Counted from the first letter of the stretch, positions 7,411 through 16,406 are shown. The stretch: 18,316 bases of DNA from an uncultured Burkholderiales bacterium (GCA_903923345.1 CAIXXI010000064.1:1-18316), one strand, 5' to 3'. Numbers and translations: made by a program. Notes: generated by a model from the sequence alone, not told the origin.

Positions 7411-8091
7411 ATGGTGCAGTCGGCATTGTCGCTTTCGGAGTCGCTCGAAGACCTCCTCCATGAGGGGGCGAAAGCCCTTGGGCTCGAACTCGATTCAGGC
7501 TGTGAGGGCAGGCTGCTCGCCTATCTCAAGCTGATGATCAAGTGGAATGCGGTCTTCAATCTCACCGCGATTCGAGACCCTCGGCAGATGTTGATCCAGC
7601 ATCTGCTCGATTCACTTTCGGTGATCCCGGTGCTGCGACGCCACCTTGATCTAGACCATGCGCAACTGGCCGATGTCGGCTCCGGAGCGGGTCTGCCCGG
7701 CCTACCGATCGCCATGGTGTGCCCATCTGCCCGGCTTGTATCAGTTGAACCCGTTGGCAAGAAAGCGGCCTTCCAGAGGCAGGTTTGCGCAGAGTTTGCG
7801 CTCACTAACGTCGAGATTGTTGCAGGTCGTGTCGAGTCGCTGGATCGTCCAGTCGATCTGGTGACCTGCCGGGCTTTTGCCTCGCTGGCTGACTTTGCAA
7901 AGGGGTCGTCCGGCCTGATTCGCCCCGGCACCGTGCTGGCCGCACTCAAAGGGCAGGGGGCTGAGATCGACGTCGAATGCAAGGCCTTGCCCCCCGAATG
8001 CCAGATCGAGATCGAGCCGCTGCATGTCCCGTACCTCCCGGCCCAACGGCATCTGGTCCTGATCCGGAACGCCCCAGCTCGTCATTCCTGA
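7411..8091 (+). CDS. rsmG: 16S rRNA (guanine527-N7)-methyltransferase RsmG (GidB)
   Basis: The 226-residue class I methyltransferase uses S-adenosylmethionine to methylate N7 of G527 in the 530 loop of 16S rRNA; loss of RsmG gives low-level streptomycin resistance in several bacteria. The family motif NLTAIRD is at 50-56, the SAM-binding loop DVGSGAGLPG at 88-97, and VTCRAFASL begins at 151. Length is slightly above the usual ~207 aa because of a longer N-terminus; an in-frame GTG lies at 7414. It begins only 3 nt after the mnmG stop and lacks a clear ribosome site, so translational coupling to mnmG is likely. Confidence 0.95.
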   Translation: MVQSALSLSESLEDLLHEGAKALGLELDSGCEGRLLAYLKLMIKWNAVFNLTAIRDPRQMLIQHLLDSLSVIPVLRRHLDLDHAQLADVGSGAGLPGLPIAMVCPSARLVSVEPVGKKAAFQRQVCAEFALTNVEIVAGRVESLDRPVDLVTCRAFASLADFAKGSSGLIRPGTVLAALKGQGAEIDVECKALPPECQIEIEPLHVPYLPAQRHLVLIRNAPARHS

Positions 8092-8132
8092 ACCCGACTC
8101 GCCAAACAACCGAACAGACGGAGCCGCCCAAC

Positions 8133-8903
8133 GTGGCCAAGATATTCGCGATCGCCAACCAGAAAGGCGGCGTCGGCAAGACCACGACAGCCGTGAACCT
8201 GGCCGCCGCTCTGGCCAAACTCGGGCAGCGTGTGCTGCTGATCGACCTCGACCCGCAGGGCAATGCGACGATGGGCAGCGGGATCGACAAACGCTCGATC
8301 AGACGCAGCGTCTACCAGGTCCTGATCGGCATGTCCGACATTGCCGAGGCGCGAGTCCGATCGGAAGCAGGCGGCTACGACGTTCTGCCCGCAAACCGTG
8401 AGCTCGCCGGCGCCGAGATTGAACTGGTTGATTTCGAGGAACGCGAGACCCGGCTGAAGGATGCCATCCACGCGGTCGATGCCGACTATGACTTCGTTCT
8501 GATCGATGCCCCGCCCGCCCTGTCGCTGCTGACCCTGAATGGCTTGTGTGCGGCCCATGGGGTCGTCATTCCGATGCAGTGCGAGTACTACGCGCTGGAA
8601 GGCCTGTCGGATCTGGTCGCGACGATCAAGACCGTGCATGCCAACCTCAACACCAACCTGAAAGTGATCGGCTTGCTCAGGGTGATGTACGACCCGCGCA
8701 TGACCTTGTCTCAGCAGGTGTCGGCACAACTCGAGCAGCACTTTGGCGACAAGGTCTTCAAGGCGGTCATCCCCCGAAACATCCGGCTGGCCGAGGCGCC
8801 CAGTCACGGGCTGCCCGGCGTCATCTTTGACCCGGAGTCAAAGGGTGCAAAGGCCTATGTCGAATTCGGTGCCGAGATGATCCGGCGCATCAGCGCCCTC
8901 TGA
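8133..8903 (+). CDS. parA: Chromosome-partitioning ATPase ParA (Soj)
   Basis: The 256-residue Walker-type ATPase binds nucleoid DNA as an ATP-bound dimer and moves ParB-parS complexes during chromosome segregation. The deviant Walker A motif KGGVGKTT is at 11-18 with signature Lys11 and catalytic Lys16. The A' motif contains DLDPQGN (38-44) and Walker B has Asp125 in LIDAPP. It lacks the N-terminal DNA-binding domain of plasmid type Ia ParA, so it is the short chromosomal type. GTG 8133 is chosen because GGAG (8120-8123) lies 9 nt upstream and the protein then starts right before the Walker motif; the frame is open further 5' but overlaps rsmG. parB follows after 72 bp. Confidence 0.96.
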   Translation: MAKIFAIANQKGGVGKTTTAVNLAAALAKLGQRVLLIDLDPQGNATMGSGIDKRSIRRSVYQVLIGMSDIAEARVRSEAGGYDVLPANRELAGAEIELVDFEERETRLKDAIHAVDADYDFVLIDAPPALSLLTLNGLCAAHGVVIPMQCEYYALEGLSDLVATIKTVHANLNTNLKVIGLLRVMYDPRMTLSQQVSAQLEQHFGDKVFKAVIPRNIRLAEAPSHGLPGVIFDPESKGAKAYVEFGAEMIRRISAL

Positions 8904-8975
8904 CCGCTGGGTCCATCCGTTCCCGTCTCGCGTCACAACCCCACCCGCGTCGCCCCGCTCAGGAAAGCCCCGGAC

Positions 8976-9884
8976 ATGAATGCAAAAAAACCCAAAGGCC
9001 TGGGCCGTGGCCTGGAAGCCCTGCTTGGCCAGGATCGCAGCGCAGCCTCGGTCTCCGAGTCGACCCCGGGCGCGCCCAGCCTGCTGCCGGTGACGCGCCT
9101 GCAGGCCGGGCGCTACCAGCCCAGAAGTCGCATGGACGAAACCGCCTTGCAGGAACTGTCCGCCTCGATTCGACAGCACGGCATGATGCAGCCGATCGTG
9201 GTCAGGCCGATCGGGTCGGACCGATACGAGATCATTGCCGGGGAGCGACGGTTCAGGGCCGCCAAGCTGGCTGAACTCGAAGAGGTGCCAGTGATCGTCC
9301 GCGAAGTGAGCGACGAAAACGCGCTGGCCATGGCGCTGATCGAAAACATCCAGCGCGAAGACCTCAATCCGCTCGAAGAGGCCCAGGCGATTCGCCGCCT
9401 CCTGGACGAATTCAGCTACACGCACGAGCAGGCATCCGAGGCGATCGGCCGTTCGCGCAGCGCAACCAGCAACCTCCTGCGACTGCTGAATCTCGCCCAT
9501 CCGGTACAGACCATGCTCTTGGCGGGCGATCTCGAGATGGGTCATGCCCGCGCACTGCTCATGCTCGAGCGCGCGCAGCAGATCCTCGCGGCCAATCAGG
9601 TGGTCGACAAGCGATTGTCCGTGCGTGAAACCGAAAAACGGGTCGCCCAGTTACAGGCGCAGGCTCAGGACGCCGGTTCAAGCAGAGCAACCAAGCGCGC
9701 CGCATCCCAGGATGTCGACCTGCTGCGCTTGCAGGAGCAGATTGCCCAGCATCTGCAGGCCGTGGTCGAGTTGTCCGCCAATGCCCGTGGCAAAGGCCGT
9801 CTGGTGATTCGATTCGACTCGGTTGAACAGTTCGAGGGCATTCGCTCGAGTCTCGGACTGGCCGAGGATCGGCTGGCCGACTGA
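8976..9884 (+). CDS. parB: Chromosome-partitioning CTPase and parS-binding protein ParB (Spo0J)
   Basis: The 302-residue ParB is expected to load at parS, clamp on DNA with CTP and spread. From the N-terminus: a KGLGRGL box (7-13) typical of ParA-interacting chromosomal ParBs; the ParB/Srx-fold domain with GERR (89-92) and ENIQRE (123-128), the motifs that bind CTP; a helix-turn-helix region at about 148-173 (THEQASEAIGRSRSATSN) for parS recognition; and a C-terminal dimerisation region with a possible linker around 213-235. AGGAAAG (8961-8967) supports the ATG. Its likely targets are the two parS copies at 4846 and 5456. It is the last gene of the run and faces a convergent gene 37 bp away. 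Confidence 0.96.
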   Translation: MNAKKPKGLGRGLEALLGQDRSAASVSESTPGAPSLLPVTRLQAGRYQPRSRMDETALQELSASIRQHGMMQPIVVRPIGSDRYEIIAGERRFRAAKLAELEEVPVIVREVSDENALAMALIENIQREDLNPLEEAQAIRRLLDEFSYTHEQASEAIGRSRSATSNLLRLLNLAHPVQTMLLAGDLEMGHARALLMLERAQQILAANQVVDKRLSVRETEKRVAQLQAQAQDAGSSRATKRAASQDVDLLRLQEQIAQHLQAVVELSANARGKGRLVIRFDSVEQFEGIRSSLGLAEDRLAD

Positions 9885-9923
9885 CCCGGCGCAGCGAAGG
9901 AAAACCGCTCAGACCCGTCAGTC
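9879..9923. repeat. 7-bp inverted repeat spanning the convergent stop codons of parB and the PDZ protein gene
   Basis: GACTGAC (9879-9885) is the exact inverse of GTCAGTC (9917-9923), with 31 nt between. The arms overlap the parB stop codon on one side and the stop codon of the minus-strand gene on the other. There is no T tract on either strand, so it is at best a weak bidirectional terminator. Confidence 0.3.
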
Positions 9924-10938
9924 AGATCCCGGTGGCTTTGCGCAGGAAGTCGAATCGGTCGATCGACTTGACCGACACCTCCCGAACTTCACCGCCTTTG
10001 AGCAGGCGCAGCGGAATGTTTGCGCCAGCAGGTCCGACCTTCCAGACCTTGCGGTAGAAATCGGCCTGTTCTCCGATACGGTCCCCGGCGACGCCCACGA
10101 CGATGTCGCCGACATTGACCCCGGCATTTTCGGCTGGGCCATTGCGTGCCAGGCGGGTCACCATCAGGTTTCCACGAACGTCTTCGGTGGTCATGCCCAG
10201 CCAGGGTTGTGCGCCGGCCGAGCGTCGGCCATTGGCCAGCAGATCGGCCAGAATGGGCTTGAGCAGGTTGACCGGCACGAACAGATTGCCCGGCACGCCC
10301 TTCTGACTTTGCGAAGCATCATTCACGATCAGTGAGCCGACCCCGACCAGGGTTCCGTCGGCCGTGATCAGGGCCGCGCCACTCCAGTTGTTGACCGGCG
10401 GGAAGGTGTAGATCGGACGCTCGATCAGGTATTCCCAGCCGGCCGCAAACGGCTTGCGCGAGAGCACAAAGATCTCGGTGGCCTCCGGCTCGCCGTGGCC
10501 CAGGGTGAGCACCTTCTGCTTCTCGGCCACCGCGTCGGAATCCCCCAGGGGCAATGGCTTGCCATCCAATGGCACGGCAGTGCGAACAAGCCCGAAGCCG
10601 GTGGCATGGTCATAACCGGCGACAGAAGCTGGAATGCGCTTGCCTGAAGCGGTTGTGACCATCACCGAATCGGCTTCGAGGGTCACGTAGCCGATGGTCA
10701 GGACCGTGCGTGCATCCAGCATGATGCCGGTGCCAACCCGATCCGGCCCGAGCGTCTGCGCTGAGCTGGCATCTTCAGGAACACGGGCATTGACCCGAAC
10801 GATGCCGGTGTTGAACCGCTGCAGATCAGCCGAAGCGGCTCGGGGCGCCGTGGCGGGTGCAGCGACTTGCGCCAGTGCCGGGCTCATCCCGAGGGCCAAC
10901 TGCAATGCCAGCGCGGCCAAGGTGTGTCGCTGCGTCAT
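9922..10938 (-). CDS. Secreted trypsin-fold/PDZ protein, HtrA/DegP-like, probably proteolytically inactive
   Basis: The 338-residue protein has a signal peptide (residues 1-24, cleavage after ALAQ), so it should act in the periplasm. Residues ~40-235 match the S1C (HtrA/DegP) protease fold and ~245-327 a PDZ domain (WLGMTTEDV, GPAENAGVNVGDIVVGV). The catalytic triad looks broken: the usual His in LTxxHVV is Tyr84 (LTIGYVT), the Asp in the TDLA motif is Gly114 (DHATGFGLV), and only Ser186 remains, in NNWSGAAL instead of GNSGGPL. The frame is otherwise intact, so this is not a decayed pseudogene. It may be a binding or sensing protein or chaperone rather than a protease. AGGAGAAG just upstream supports the start. 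It is the only minus-strand gene here, convergent with parB and divergent from atpI. Confidence 0.82.
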   Translation of the reverse strand: MTQRHTLAALALQLALGMSPALAQVAAPATAPRAASADLQRFNTGIVRVNARVPEDASSAQTLGPDRVGTGIMLDARTVLTIGYVTLEADSVMVTTASGKRIPASVAGYDHATGFGLVRTAVPLDGKPLPLGDSDAVAEKQKVLTLGHGEPEATEIFVLSRKPFAAGWEYLIERPIYTFPPVNNWSGAALITADGTLVGVGSLIVNDASQSQKGVPGNLFVPVNLLKPILADLLANGRRSAGAQPWLGMTTEDVRGNLMVTRLARNGPAENAGVNVGDIVVGVAGDRIGEQADFYRKVWKVGPAGANIPLRLLKGGEVREVSVKSIDRFDFLRKATGI

Positions 10939-10966
10939 GTTGCTTCTCCTGATGCGGTATCGACCG

Positions 10967-10995
10967 ATTCTTCAGCCATGTGTCGCAAAACGCAA
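10967..10995 (-). promoter_or_regulatory. Possible promoter of the PDZ protein gene
   Basis: On the minus strand TTGCGT (10995-10990) and AAGAAT (10972-10967) are separated by 17 bp, a 3/6 and 4/6 match to sigma70 hexamers. This gives a leader of about 22 nt ahead of the ATG with its AGGAGAAG ribosome site. The match is weak. Confidence 0.25.
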
Positions 10996-11071
10996 GTCGA
11001 TGGCGTCTTCAATTCCGGGTCCAGACGCCTGTGCAGGCCGATGTTGCGTTGCATCTATGACAGACCCTGCT

Positions 11072-11100
11072 TTGACCGGCGGCCCTGAGCGCCCTATACT
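11072..11100 (+). promoter_or_regulatory. Sigma70 promoter of the atp operon
   Basis: TTGACC (11072-11077) and TATACT (11095-11100) each match the sigma70 consensus at 5 of 6 positions and are exactly 17 bp apart. Transcription should begin near 11106, giving a leader of about 38 nt before the atpI ATG at 11144. It lies in the 205-bp divergent gap between the PDZ protein gene and atpI. It also argues against any atpI start upstream of 11100, such as the in-frame ATG at 11057. Confidence 0.8.
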
Positions 11101-11143
11101 TAGCAGTCTTTGCTTGCCGTGCTTCCTGTTTGCGAGCTTACGG

Positions 11144-11530
11144 ATGTTCGTCGCAGTCGGGTTGCAGGTCGCCACAGTCGCAGTTCTGGCCTTGATCGCC
11201 GGGCTGTTTTTCGACTGGACCAACGCCGGTTTTCTGGTGTTGGGCGGCTTGGCGGCAATCATCCCGAACAGCCTGTTCGCATTGCGACTGGCAATTCACC
11301 GCGGAAGATCCGCCGAGTCGTACCCGGCGGTGTTCTTTCTGGGCGAATTCGCCAAGATTGGCCTGACGATCGCGCTGATTGCGCTGGTGGTCAGGATGGT
11401 CGAGTCCTTGAACTGGCTGCCGATGCTCATCGGGTTGATTGCGGCATTGAAGGCACCGTTGTTTGCGCTCGCGATTGTTCGCGAACCGCAAAGCAGTATG
11501 AAAGACCGCAGCACCCGCAGTACCCCCTGA
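11144..11530 (+). CDS. atpI: ATP synthase subunit I (AtpI)
   Basis: This small inner-membrane protein of 128 residues has four predicted hydrophobic segments (about 3-22, 26-50, 61-84 and 90-112). AtpI is not part of the final F1Fo enzyme; it aids c-ring assembly and has been linked to Mg2+ transport. Family features are IPNSLFALRLA near residue 40 and FLGEFAKIGLT near 65. The ATG at 11144 is preferred because the promoter at 11072-11100 would exclude the longer start at 11057, and the shorter product fits the usual AtpI length. The ribosome site is weak (GAG at 11134-11136), consistent with low expression of this first cistron. atpB follows after 42 bp. Confidence 0.85.
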   Translation: MFVAVGLQVATVAVLALIAGLFFDWTNAGFLVLGGLAAIIPNSLFALRLAIHRGRSAESYPAVFFLGEFAKIGLTIALIALVVRMVESLNWLPMLIGLIAALKAPLFALAIVREPQSSMKDRSTRSTP

Positions 11531-11572
11531 TCCTATAGACCAAGTAACCAACCGACTCACTGGGCACGCTAA

Positions 11573-12439
11573 ATGGCTGACGCAACGAGCGCTGACGCGG
11601 CACACGGACACGCACCCACTGCGTCCGAGTACATCGTGCATCACCTGCAGCACTTCAACACGTCAGGTCATCCCCAGAAAAACGTCGTTGATTTCTCGAT
11701 CATCAACCTCGACACCGTGTTCTGGTCGGTGCTGATGGCGCTGATCGCGGGTTTTGTCATGTACCGCGCGGCGCGGGCAGTCAAGCCAGGCGTCCCCAAC
11801 CGATTCGTCGGCGCAATTGAGTCGCTGATCGAGTTCGTCCATGAGCAGGCCCGCTCGATCGTCAAGGGCGATCTCACCTACATCGCCCCGCTGGCCCTGG
11901 TCTCGTTCGTGTGGATCTTCCTCATGAACAGCATGGACTTCATCCCCCTGGACCTGCTGCCCAAGGCCTGGGAGTACTTTCACCATGCAACCGGCCGCGA
12001 CCCGCATGACGCCTACCTGCGCGTCGTCCCGACTGCCGATCTGAACGCTACCCTGGCGATGTCGATCGTCGTGCTGTTCGCCTCGATCTACTACGGCATC
12101 AAGATCAAGGGCGGCGGCGGCTTCGTGCATGAACTGTTTTCGGCCCCCTTCGGTGCCAAGTGGTTCCTGGCGCCCTTCAATTTCCTGCTGCAGCTGATCG
12201 AATACGCCGCCAAGACCGTCTCGCTCGGCATGCGACTGTTCGGCAACATGTTTGCCGGCGAACTCGTGTTCATGCTGATCGCGATGCTGGGTGCAACCGC
12301 AACCTGGTGGGGCTTCGGAATGCACTTCGTGGCCGGCCTGGGCTGGGCGATCTTCCACATCCTGATCGTCGCGCTGCAGGCATTCATCTTCATGATGCTC
12401 ACCCTGGTCTATATCGGACAGGCTCACGAACATCACTGA
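11573..12439 (+). CDS. atpB: F1Fo ATP synthase subunit a
   Basis: The 288-residue integral membrane stator subunit forms the two proton half-channels against the c-ring. The essential Arg is Arg221 in LGMRLFGNMFAGEL, equivalent to E. coli Arg210. Glu230, His262 (AIFHILI) and Gln269 (LQAFIF) correspond to the E. coli residues 219, 245 and 252 that line the proton path. The N-terminus EYIVHHLQH is typical of proteobacterial subunit a. The ATG at 11573 is fixed by this N-terminus although no strong ribosome site precedes it, so coupling to atpI or a leader structure may matter. A 99-bp gap follows before atpE. Confidence 0.96.
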   Translation: MADATSADAAHGHAPTASEYIVHHLQHFNTSGHPQKNVVDFSIINLDTVFWSVLMALIAGFVMYRAARAVKPGVPNRFVGAIESLIEFVHEQARSIVKGDLTYIAPLALVSFVWIFLMNSMDFIPLDLLPKAWEYFHHATGRDPHDAYLRVVPTADLNATLAMSIVVLFASIYYGIKIKGGGGFVHELFSAPFGAKWFLAPFNFLLQLIEYAAKTVSLGMRLFGNMFAGELVFMLIAMLGATATWWGFGMHFVAGLGWAIFHILIVALQAFIFMMLTLVYIGQAHEHH

Positions 12440-12500
12440 TCCGGCCCGCGGGTGGATTTCGCATCACACGTCTGAATTTCGCAGTTTCTTCTTCAACAAC

Positions 12501-12538
12501 CGGTCCAATTCAATTCGGTCCAACCTCAAGGAGTCGTC
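12501..12538 (+). promoter_or_regulatory. atpE leader with direct repeat and strong ribosome-binding site
   Basis: CGGTCCAA occurs twice (12501-12508 and 12516-12523) at a 15-bp period, preceded by a pyrimidine-rich stretch from about 12484. AAGGAG (12528-12533) lies 5 nt before the atpE ATG and is the strongest ribosome site in the operon. E. coli atpE is known to have a U-rich translational enhancer that supports high c-subunit synthesis; this leader may play the same role. Confidence 0.5.
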
Positions 12539-12778
12539 ATGACCAACGTTGCATTCGTCGCGATCGCCGCCGGCCTCATCATCGGCCTGGGAGCCCTCGG
12601 TGCCTGTATCGGTATCGCCATGATGGGCGGTAAGTACCTCGAAGCCGCCGCTCGGCAGCCCGAACTGATGGACAAGCTGCAGACCAAGATGTTCCTGCTG
12701 GCCGGTCTGATCGACGCAGCCTTCCTGATCGGTGTCGGTATCGCGATGATGTTCGCGTTCGCCAACCCCTTCAAGTGA
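12539..12778 (+). CDS. atpE: F1Fo ATP synthase subunit c (proteolipid)
   Basis: The 79-residue hairpin of two membrane helices multimerises into the rotating c-ring. Helix 1 carries the Gly-rich packing motif around 16-31 (GLGALGACIGIAMMGG). The polar loop has ARQPEL (38-43). Helix 2 holds the proton-binding carboxylate Asp59 in GLIDAAF. There is no Gln in helix 1 or Glu-Ser pair in helix 2 as in Na+-coupled c subunits, so the enzyme should use protons. The sequence after the loop resembles betaproteobacterial AtpE and is my main taxonomic clue. A strong AAGGAG supports the start. Confidence 0.97.
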   Translation: MTNVAFVAIAAGLIIGLGALGACIGIAMMGGKYLEAAARQPELMDKLQTKMFLLAGLIDAAFLIGVGIAMMFAFANPFK

Positions 12779-12779
12779 T

Positions 12780-12826
12780 CCAGGGTTTCACCCGAGCCAT
12801 GTCCATTTCGGACAGGTTTCCCCTGG
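12780..12826 (+). repeat. Nested inverted repeats between atpE and atpF
   Basis: CCAGGG (12780-12785) pairs with CCCTGG (12821-12826), enclosing TGTCC (12800-12804) and GGACA (12810-12814) with a 5-nt loop. Together they could fold the whole atpE-atpF spacer into one RNA structure ending just before the GGAGG ribosome site of atpF. There is no U tract, so it is not an intrinsic terminator; it might stabilise the atpE message or tune atpF translation. Confidence 0.4.
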
Positions 12827-12848
12827 TCCCCTTCGGAGGTAACAGGTC

Positions 12849-13322
12849 GTGAACATCAACGCGACGCTTTTCGTCCAGATCGCCGTCTTCCTGGCGCTCT
12901 GGTGGTTTACAGCAACGTACGTCTGGCCGCCGATCACCAAGGCACTTGACGAGCGCAGCAAGCGCATTGCCGATGGCCTCGCGGCTGCTGACAAGGCGAA
13001 GTCCGATCTCGCAGCCGCAGAGCGGCGAGTCGAAGCCGAGATCAAGCAGGCTCGTGACAGCGCCGCAGAAGTTCGCGCGGCCGGTGAGAAGCAGGCAGCG
13101 CATCTGGTCGAGGAAGCTCGGGCGGAAGCCGCACGCATCGTCAACGATGCGCGCAAGGCCGCCGAGGCCGAAGCCACGCTGGCAGCGCAGCGCGCCAAGG
13201 ACCAACTGCGTGAGCAGGTGGCGACCCTGGCCGTCTCGGGTGCCGAGCGGATTCTGCGCCGCGAAATCGACGCAAACCGTCACGCTGAACTGCTGTCCGG
13301 CCTGAAAGCCGAACTGCGCTAG
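12849..13322 (+). CDS. atpF: F1Fo ATP synthase subunit b (peripheral stalk)
   Basis: The 157-residue subunit has one N-terminal membrane helix (about 5-26, FVQIAVFLALWWF) followed by a long charged Ala-rich coiled coil that links Fo to the delta subunit. Length matches E. coli b (156 aa), and VSGAERILRREID near the C-terminus is typical of the family. It starts with GTG: GGAGG at 12835-12839 lies 9 nt upstream and the N-terminus aligns with other b subunits only from this codon. A GTG start can lower initiation, fitting two copies of b against many c. Confidence 0.95.
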   Translation: MNINATLFVQIAVFLALWWFTATYVWPPITKALDERSKRIADGLAAADKAKSDLAAAERRVEAEIKQARDSAAEVRAAGEKQAAHLVEEARAEAARIVNDARKAAEAEATLAAQRAKDQLREQVATLAVSGAERILRREIDANRHAELLSGLKAELR

Positions 13323-13335
13323 GACCTGACCCGCC

Positions 13336-13869
13336 ATGGCTGAACTGCTCACCATCGCCAGGCCCTATGCCGAGGCCGCCTTCCGAATGGCCCGGGATAG
13401 CAATACCCTGGGCCCGTGGTCTGACGCATTGTCGCGTCTGGCGCAGGTCGCCCACAACGACGCCGCGCGCGACGTGCTGGGCAATCCCAGGCTGTCGGCC
13501 AGCCAGATCGGCTCGCTCATTGCAGATGTGGCGGGTGCGCTCTCGCCCGAGCAGCACAACTTCGTGCAATTGCTCGCCCGCAACGAGCGGCTGTCGGTGC
13601 TGCCCGAAATCGTTGAGCACTTCGAGGCGCTCAAGAATGCCCATGAGGGCGTGCTCGATGCGCACATCGGGTCAGCCTACCCGCTGTCGGATCAGCAGGT
13701 CGCCGAAGTGCTGGCAACCCTCGAAGGCAAATATGGCCGCAAGGTCAAGGCCACGGTCAGCGTCGATCCCGACCTGATTGGTGGTATCTCGATTCGCATT
13801 GGTGACGAGGTGATCGACACCTCGGTGCGCGGCAAGCTCGCGCAGCTCGCCGATGCACTGATGAACTAA
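13336..13869 (+). CDS. atpH: F1Fo ATP synthase subunit delta
   Basis: The 177-residue protein forms the top of the peripheral stalk, joining the b dimer to the F1 alpha subunits. Family features are RPYAEAAF at 9-16, FVQLLARNERL mid-protein and a C-terminal GGISIRIGDEVIDTSVRGKL segment. Length matches E. coli delta (177 aa). The gene begins 13 bp after the atpF stop; AGGA (13321-13324) overlaps that stop codon, suggesting coupled translation. Confidence 0.96.
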   Translation: MAELLTIARPYAEAAFRMARDSNTLGPWSDALSRLAQVAHNDAARDVLGNPRLSASQIGSLIADVAGALSPEQHNFVQLLARNERLSVLPEIVEHFEALKNAHEGVLDAHIGSAYPLSDQQVAEVLATLEGKYGRKVKATVSVDPDLIGGISIRIGDEVIDTSVRGKLAQLADALMN

Positions 13870-13897
13870 GTCGCGCTGAAAGTCTCAGGAGAAACGC

Positions 13898-15439
<1,542 letters not shown>

Positions 15440-15498
15440 TCCGCCCGGACTGAACCTGACCGACCGAAACCGACTCACGTCACAGGACACCCGCTGCG

Positions 15499-16368
15499 AT
15501 GGCTGGCTCCAGAGAGATCCGCAACAAGATCAAGAGCGTTCAAAACACGCGCAAGATCACCAAGGCGATGGAAATGGTCGCCGCATCCAAGATGCGCAAG
15601 GCGCAGGACCGGATGCGGCATGCCCGCCCGTATGCCGACAAGCTGCGCAACATCGCAGCTCACCTGGCCAACGCCAACCCGGAATACCGCCATCCCTTCC
15701 TCGTGAAGCGCGAGGGTCTCAAGGCGGTGGGAGTCATTCTCATCACCACCGATAAGGGCCTTTGCGGTGGCTTGAACACCAATATCCTGCGGATGCTGAC
15801 CCAGCGCATGCGCGAGATCGAAGGCCAGGGTGCACGCCTGCAGATCACCGCCATCGGCAACAAGGGTCTGGGCTTCATGCAGCGGATCAATGCCAAGGTC
15901 GTCTCGCATGTGGTGCACCTGGGTGACACCCCGCACCTCGAGAAGCTGATCGGACCGGTCAAGGTCCAGCTCGACGCCTATGCCAATGGCGAGATCGATG
16001 CGGTCTACATCGCCTACAACCGCTTCATCAACACCATGAAGCAGGAGCCGGTGATCGAGCAGCTGCTGCCGCTTGATCCCTCGCACATGCAAGAGACTTC
16101 CCGGGAGTATTCCTGGGACTACCTCTATGAGCCGGATGCACAGACCGTCCTGGATGAACTGCTGCTGCGTTATGTCGAAGCACTGATCTACCAGGGTGTG
16201 GCCGAGAACATGGCATCCGAACAGTCCGCACGGATGGTCGCCATGAAATCCGCGTCCGACAATGCCAAGAAGGTCATCGGCGACCTGCAGCTGTCGTACA
16301 ACAAGGCCCGGCAGGCCGCCATTACCAAAGAACTCAGCGAGATCGTCAGCGGCGCCGCTGCGGTCTGA
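15499..16368 (+). CDS. atpG: F1Fo ATP synthase subunit gamma (central shaft)
   Basis: The 289-residue rotor shaft transmits c-ring rotation to the catalytic sites. The N-terminal coiled-coil helix is seen at 5-36 (REIRNKIKSVQNTRKITKAM), followed by the Rossmann-like domain with TTDKGLCGGLN (83-93), and a C-terminal helix ending ITKELSEIVSGAAAV. Both helices that form the shaft are intact. AGGA (15484-15487) lies 11 nt upstream of the ATG. The gap from atpA is 59 bp. Confidence 0.97.
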   Translation: MAGSREIRNKIKSVQNTRKITKAMEMVAASKMRKAQDRMRHARPYADKLRNIAAHLANANPEYRHPFLVKREGLKAVGVILITTDKGLCGGLNTNILRMLTQRMREIEGQGARLQITAIGNKGLGFMQRINAKVVSHVVHLGDTPHLEKLIGPVKVQLDAYANGEIDAVYIAYNRFINTMKQEPVIEQLLPLDPSHMQETSREYSWDYLYEPDAQTVLDELLLRYVEALIYQGVAENMASEQSARMVAMKSASDNAKKVIGDLQLSYNKARQAAITKELSEIVSGAAAV

Positions 16369-16406
16369 TACCGACACTCATTCAAGCGAATCAACGAGGT
16401 TCCGAC

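Noticed and set aside
7977..8132. N-terminal extension of ParA in the same open frame
   Set aside because: It overlaps the rsmG coding region and adds residues unlike ParA; GTG 8133 has a GGAG ribosome site and puts the Walker A motif at the usual distance.
9922..10938. Annotation as an active DegP/DegQ protease
   Set aside because: Two of the three catalytic residues are missing at their expected motif positions, so an active protease call is not supported.
11057..11143. Longer atpI start at ATG 11057
   Set aside because: The -35 and -10 elements of the atp promoter lie inside this stretch, and the shorter product fits the usual AtpI length and N-terminus.
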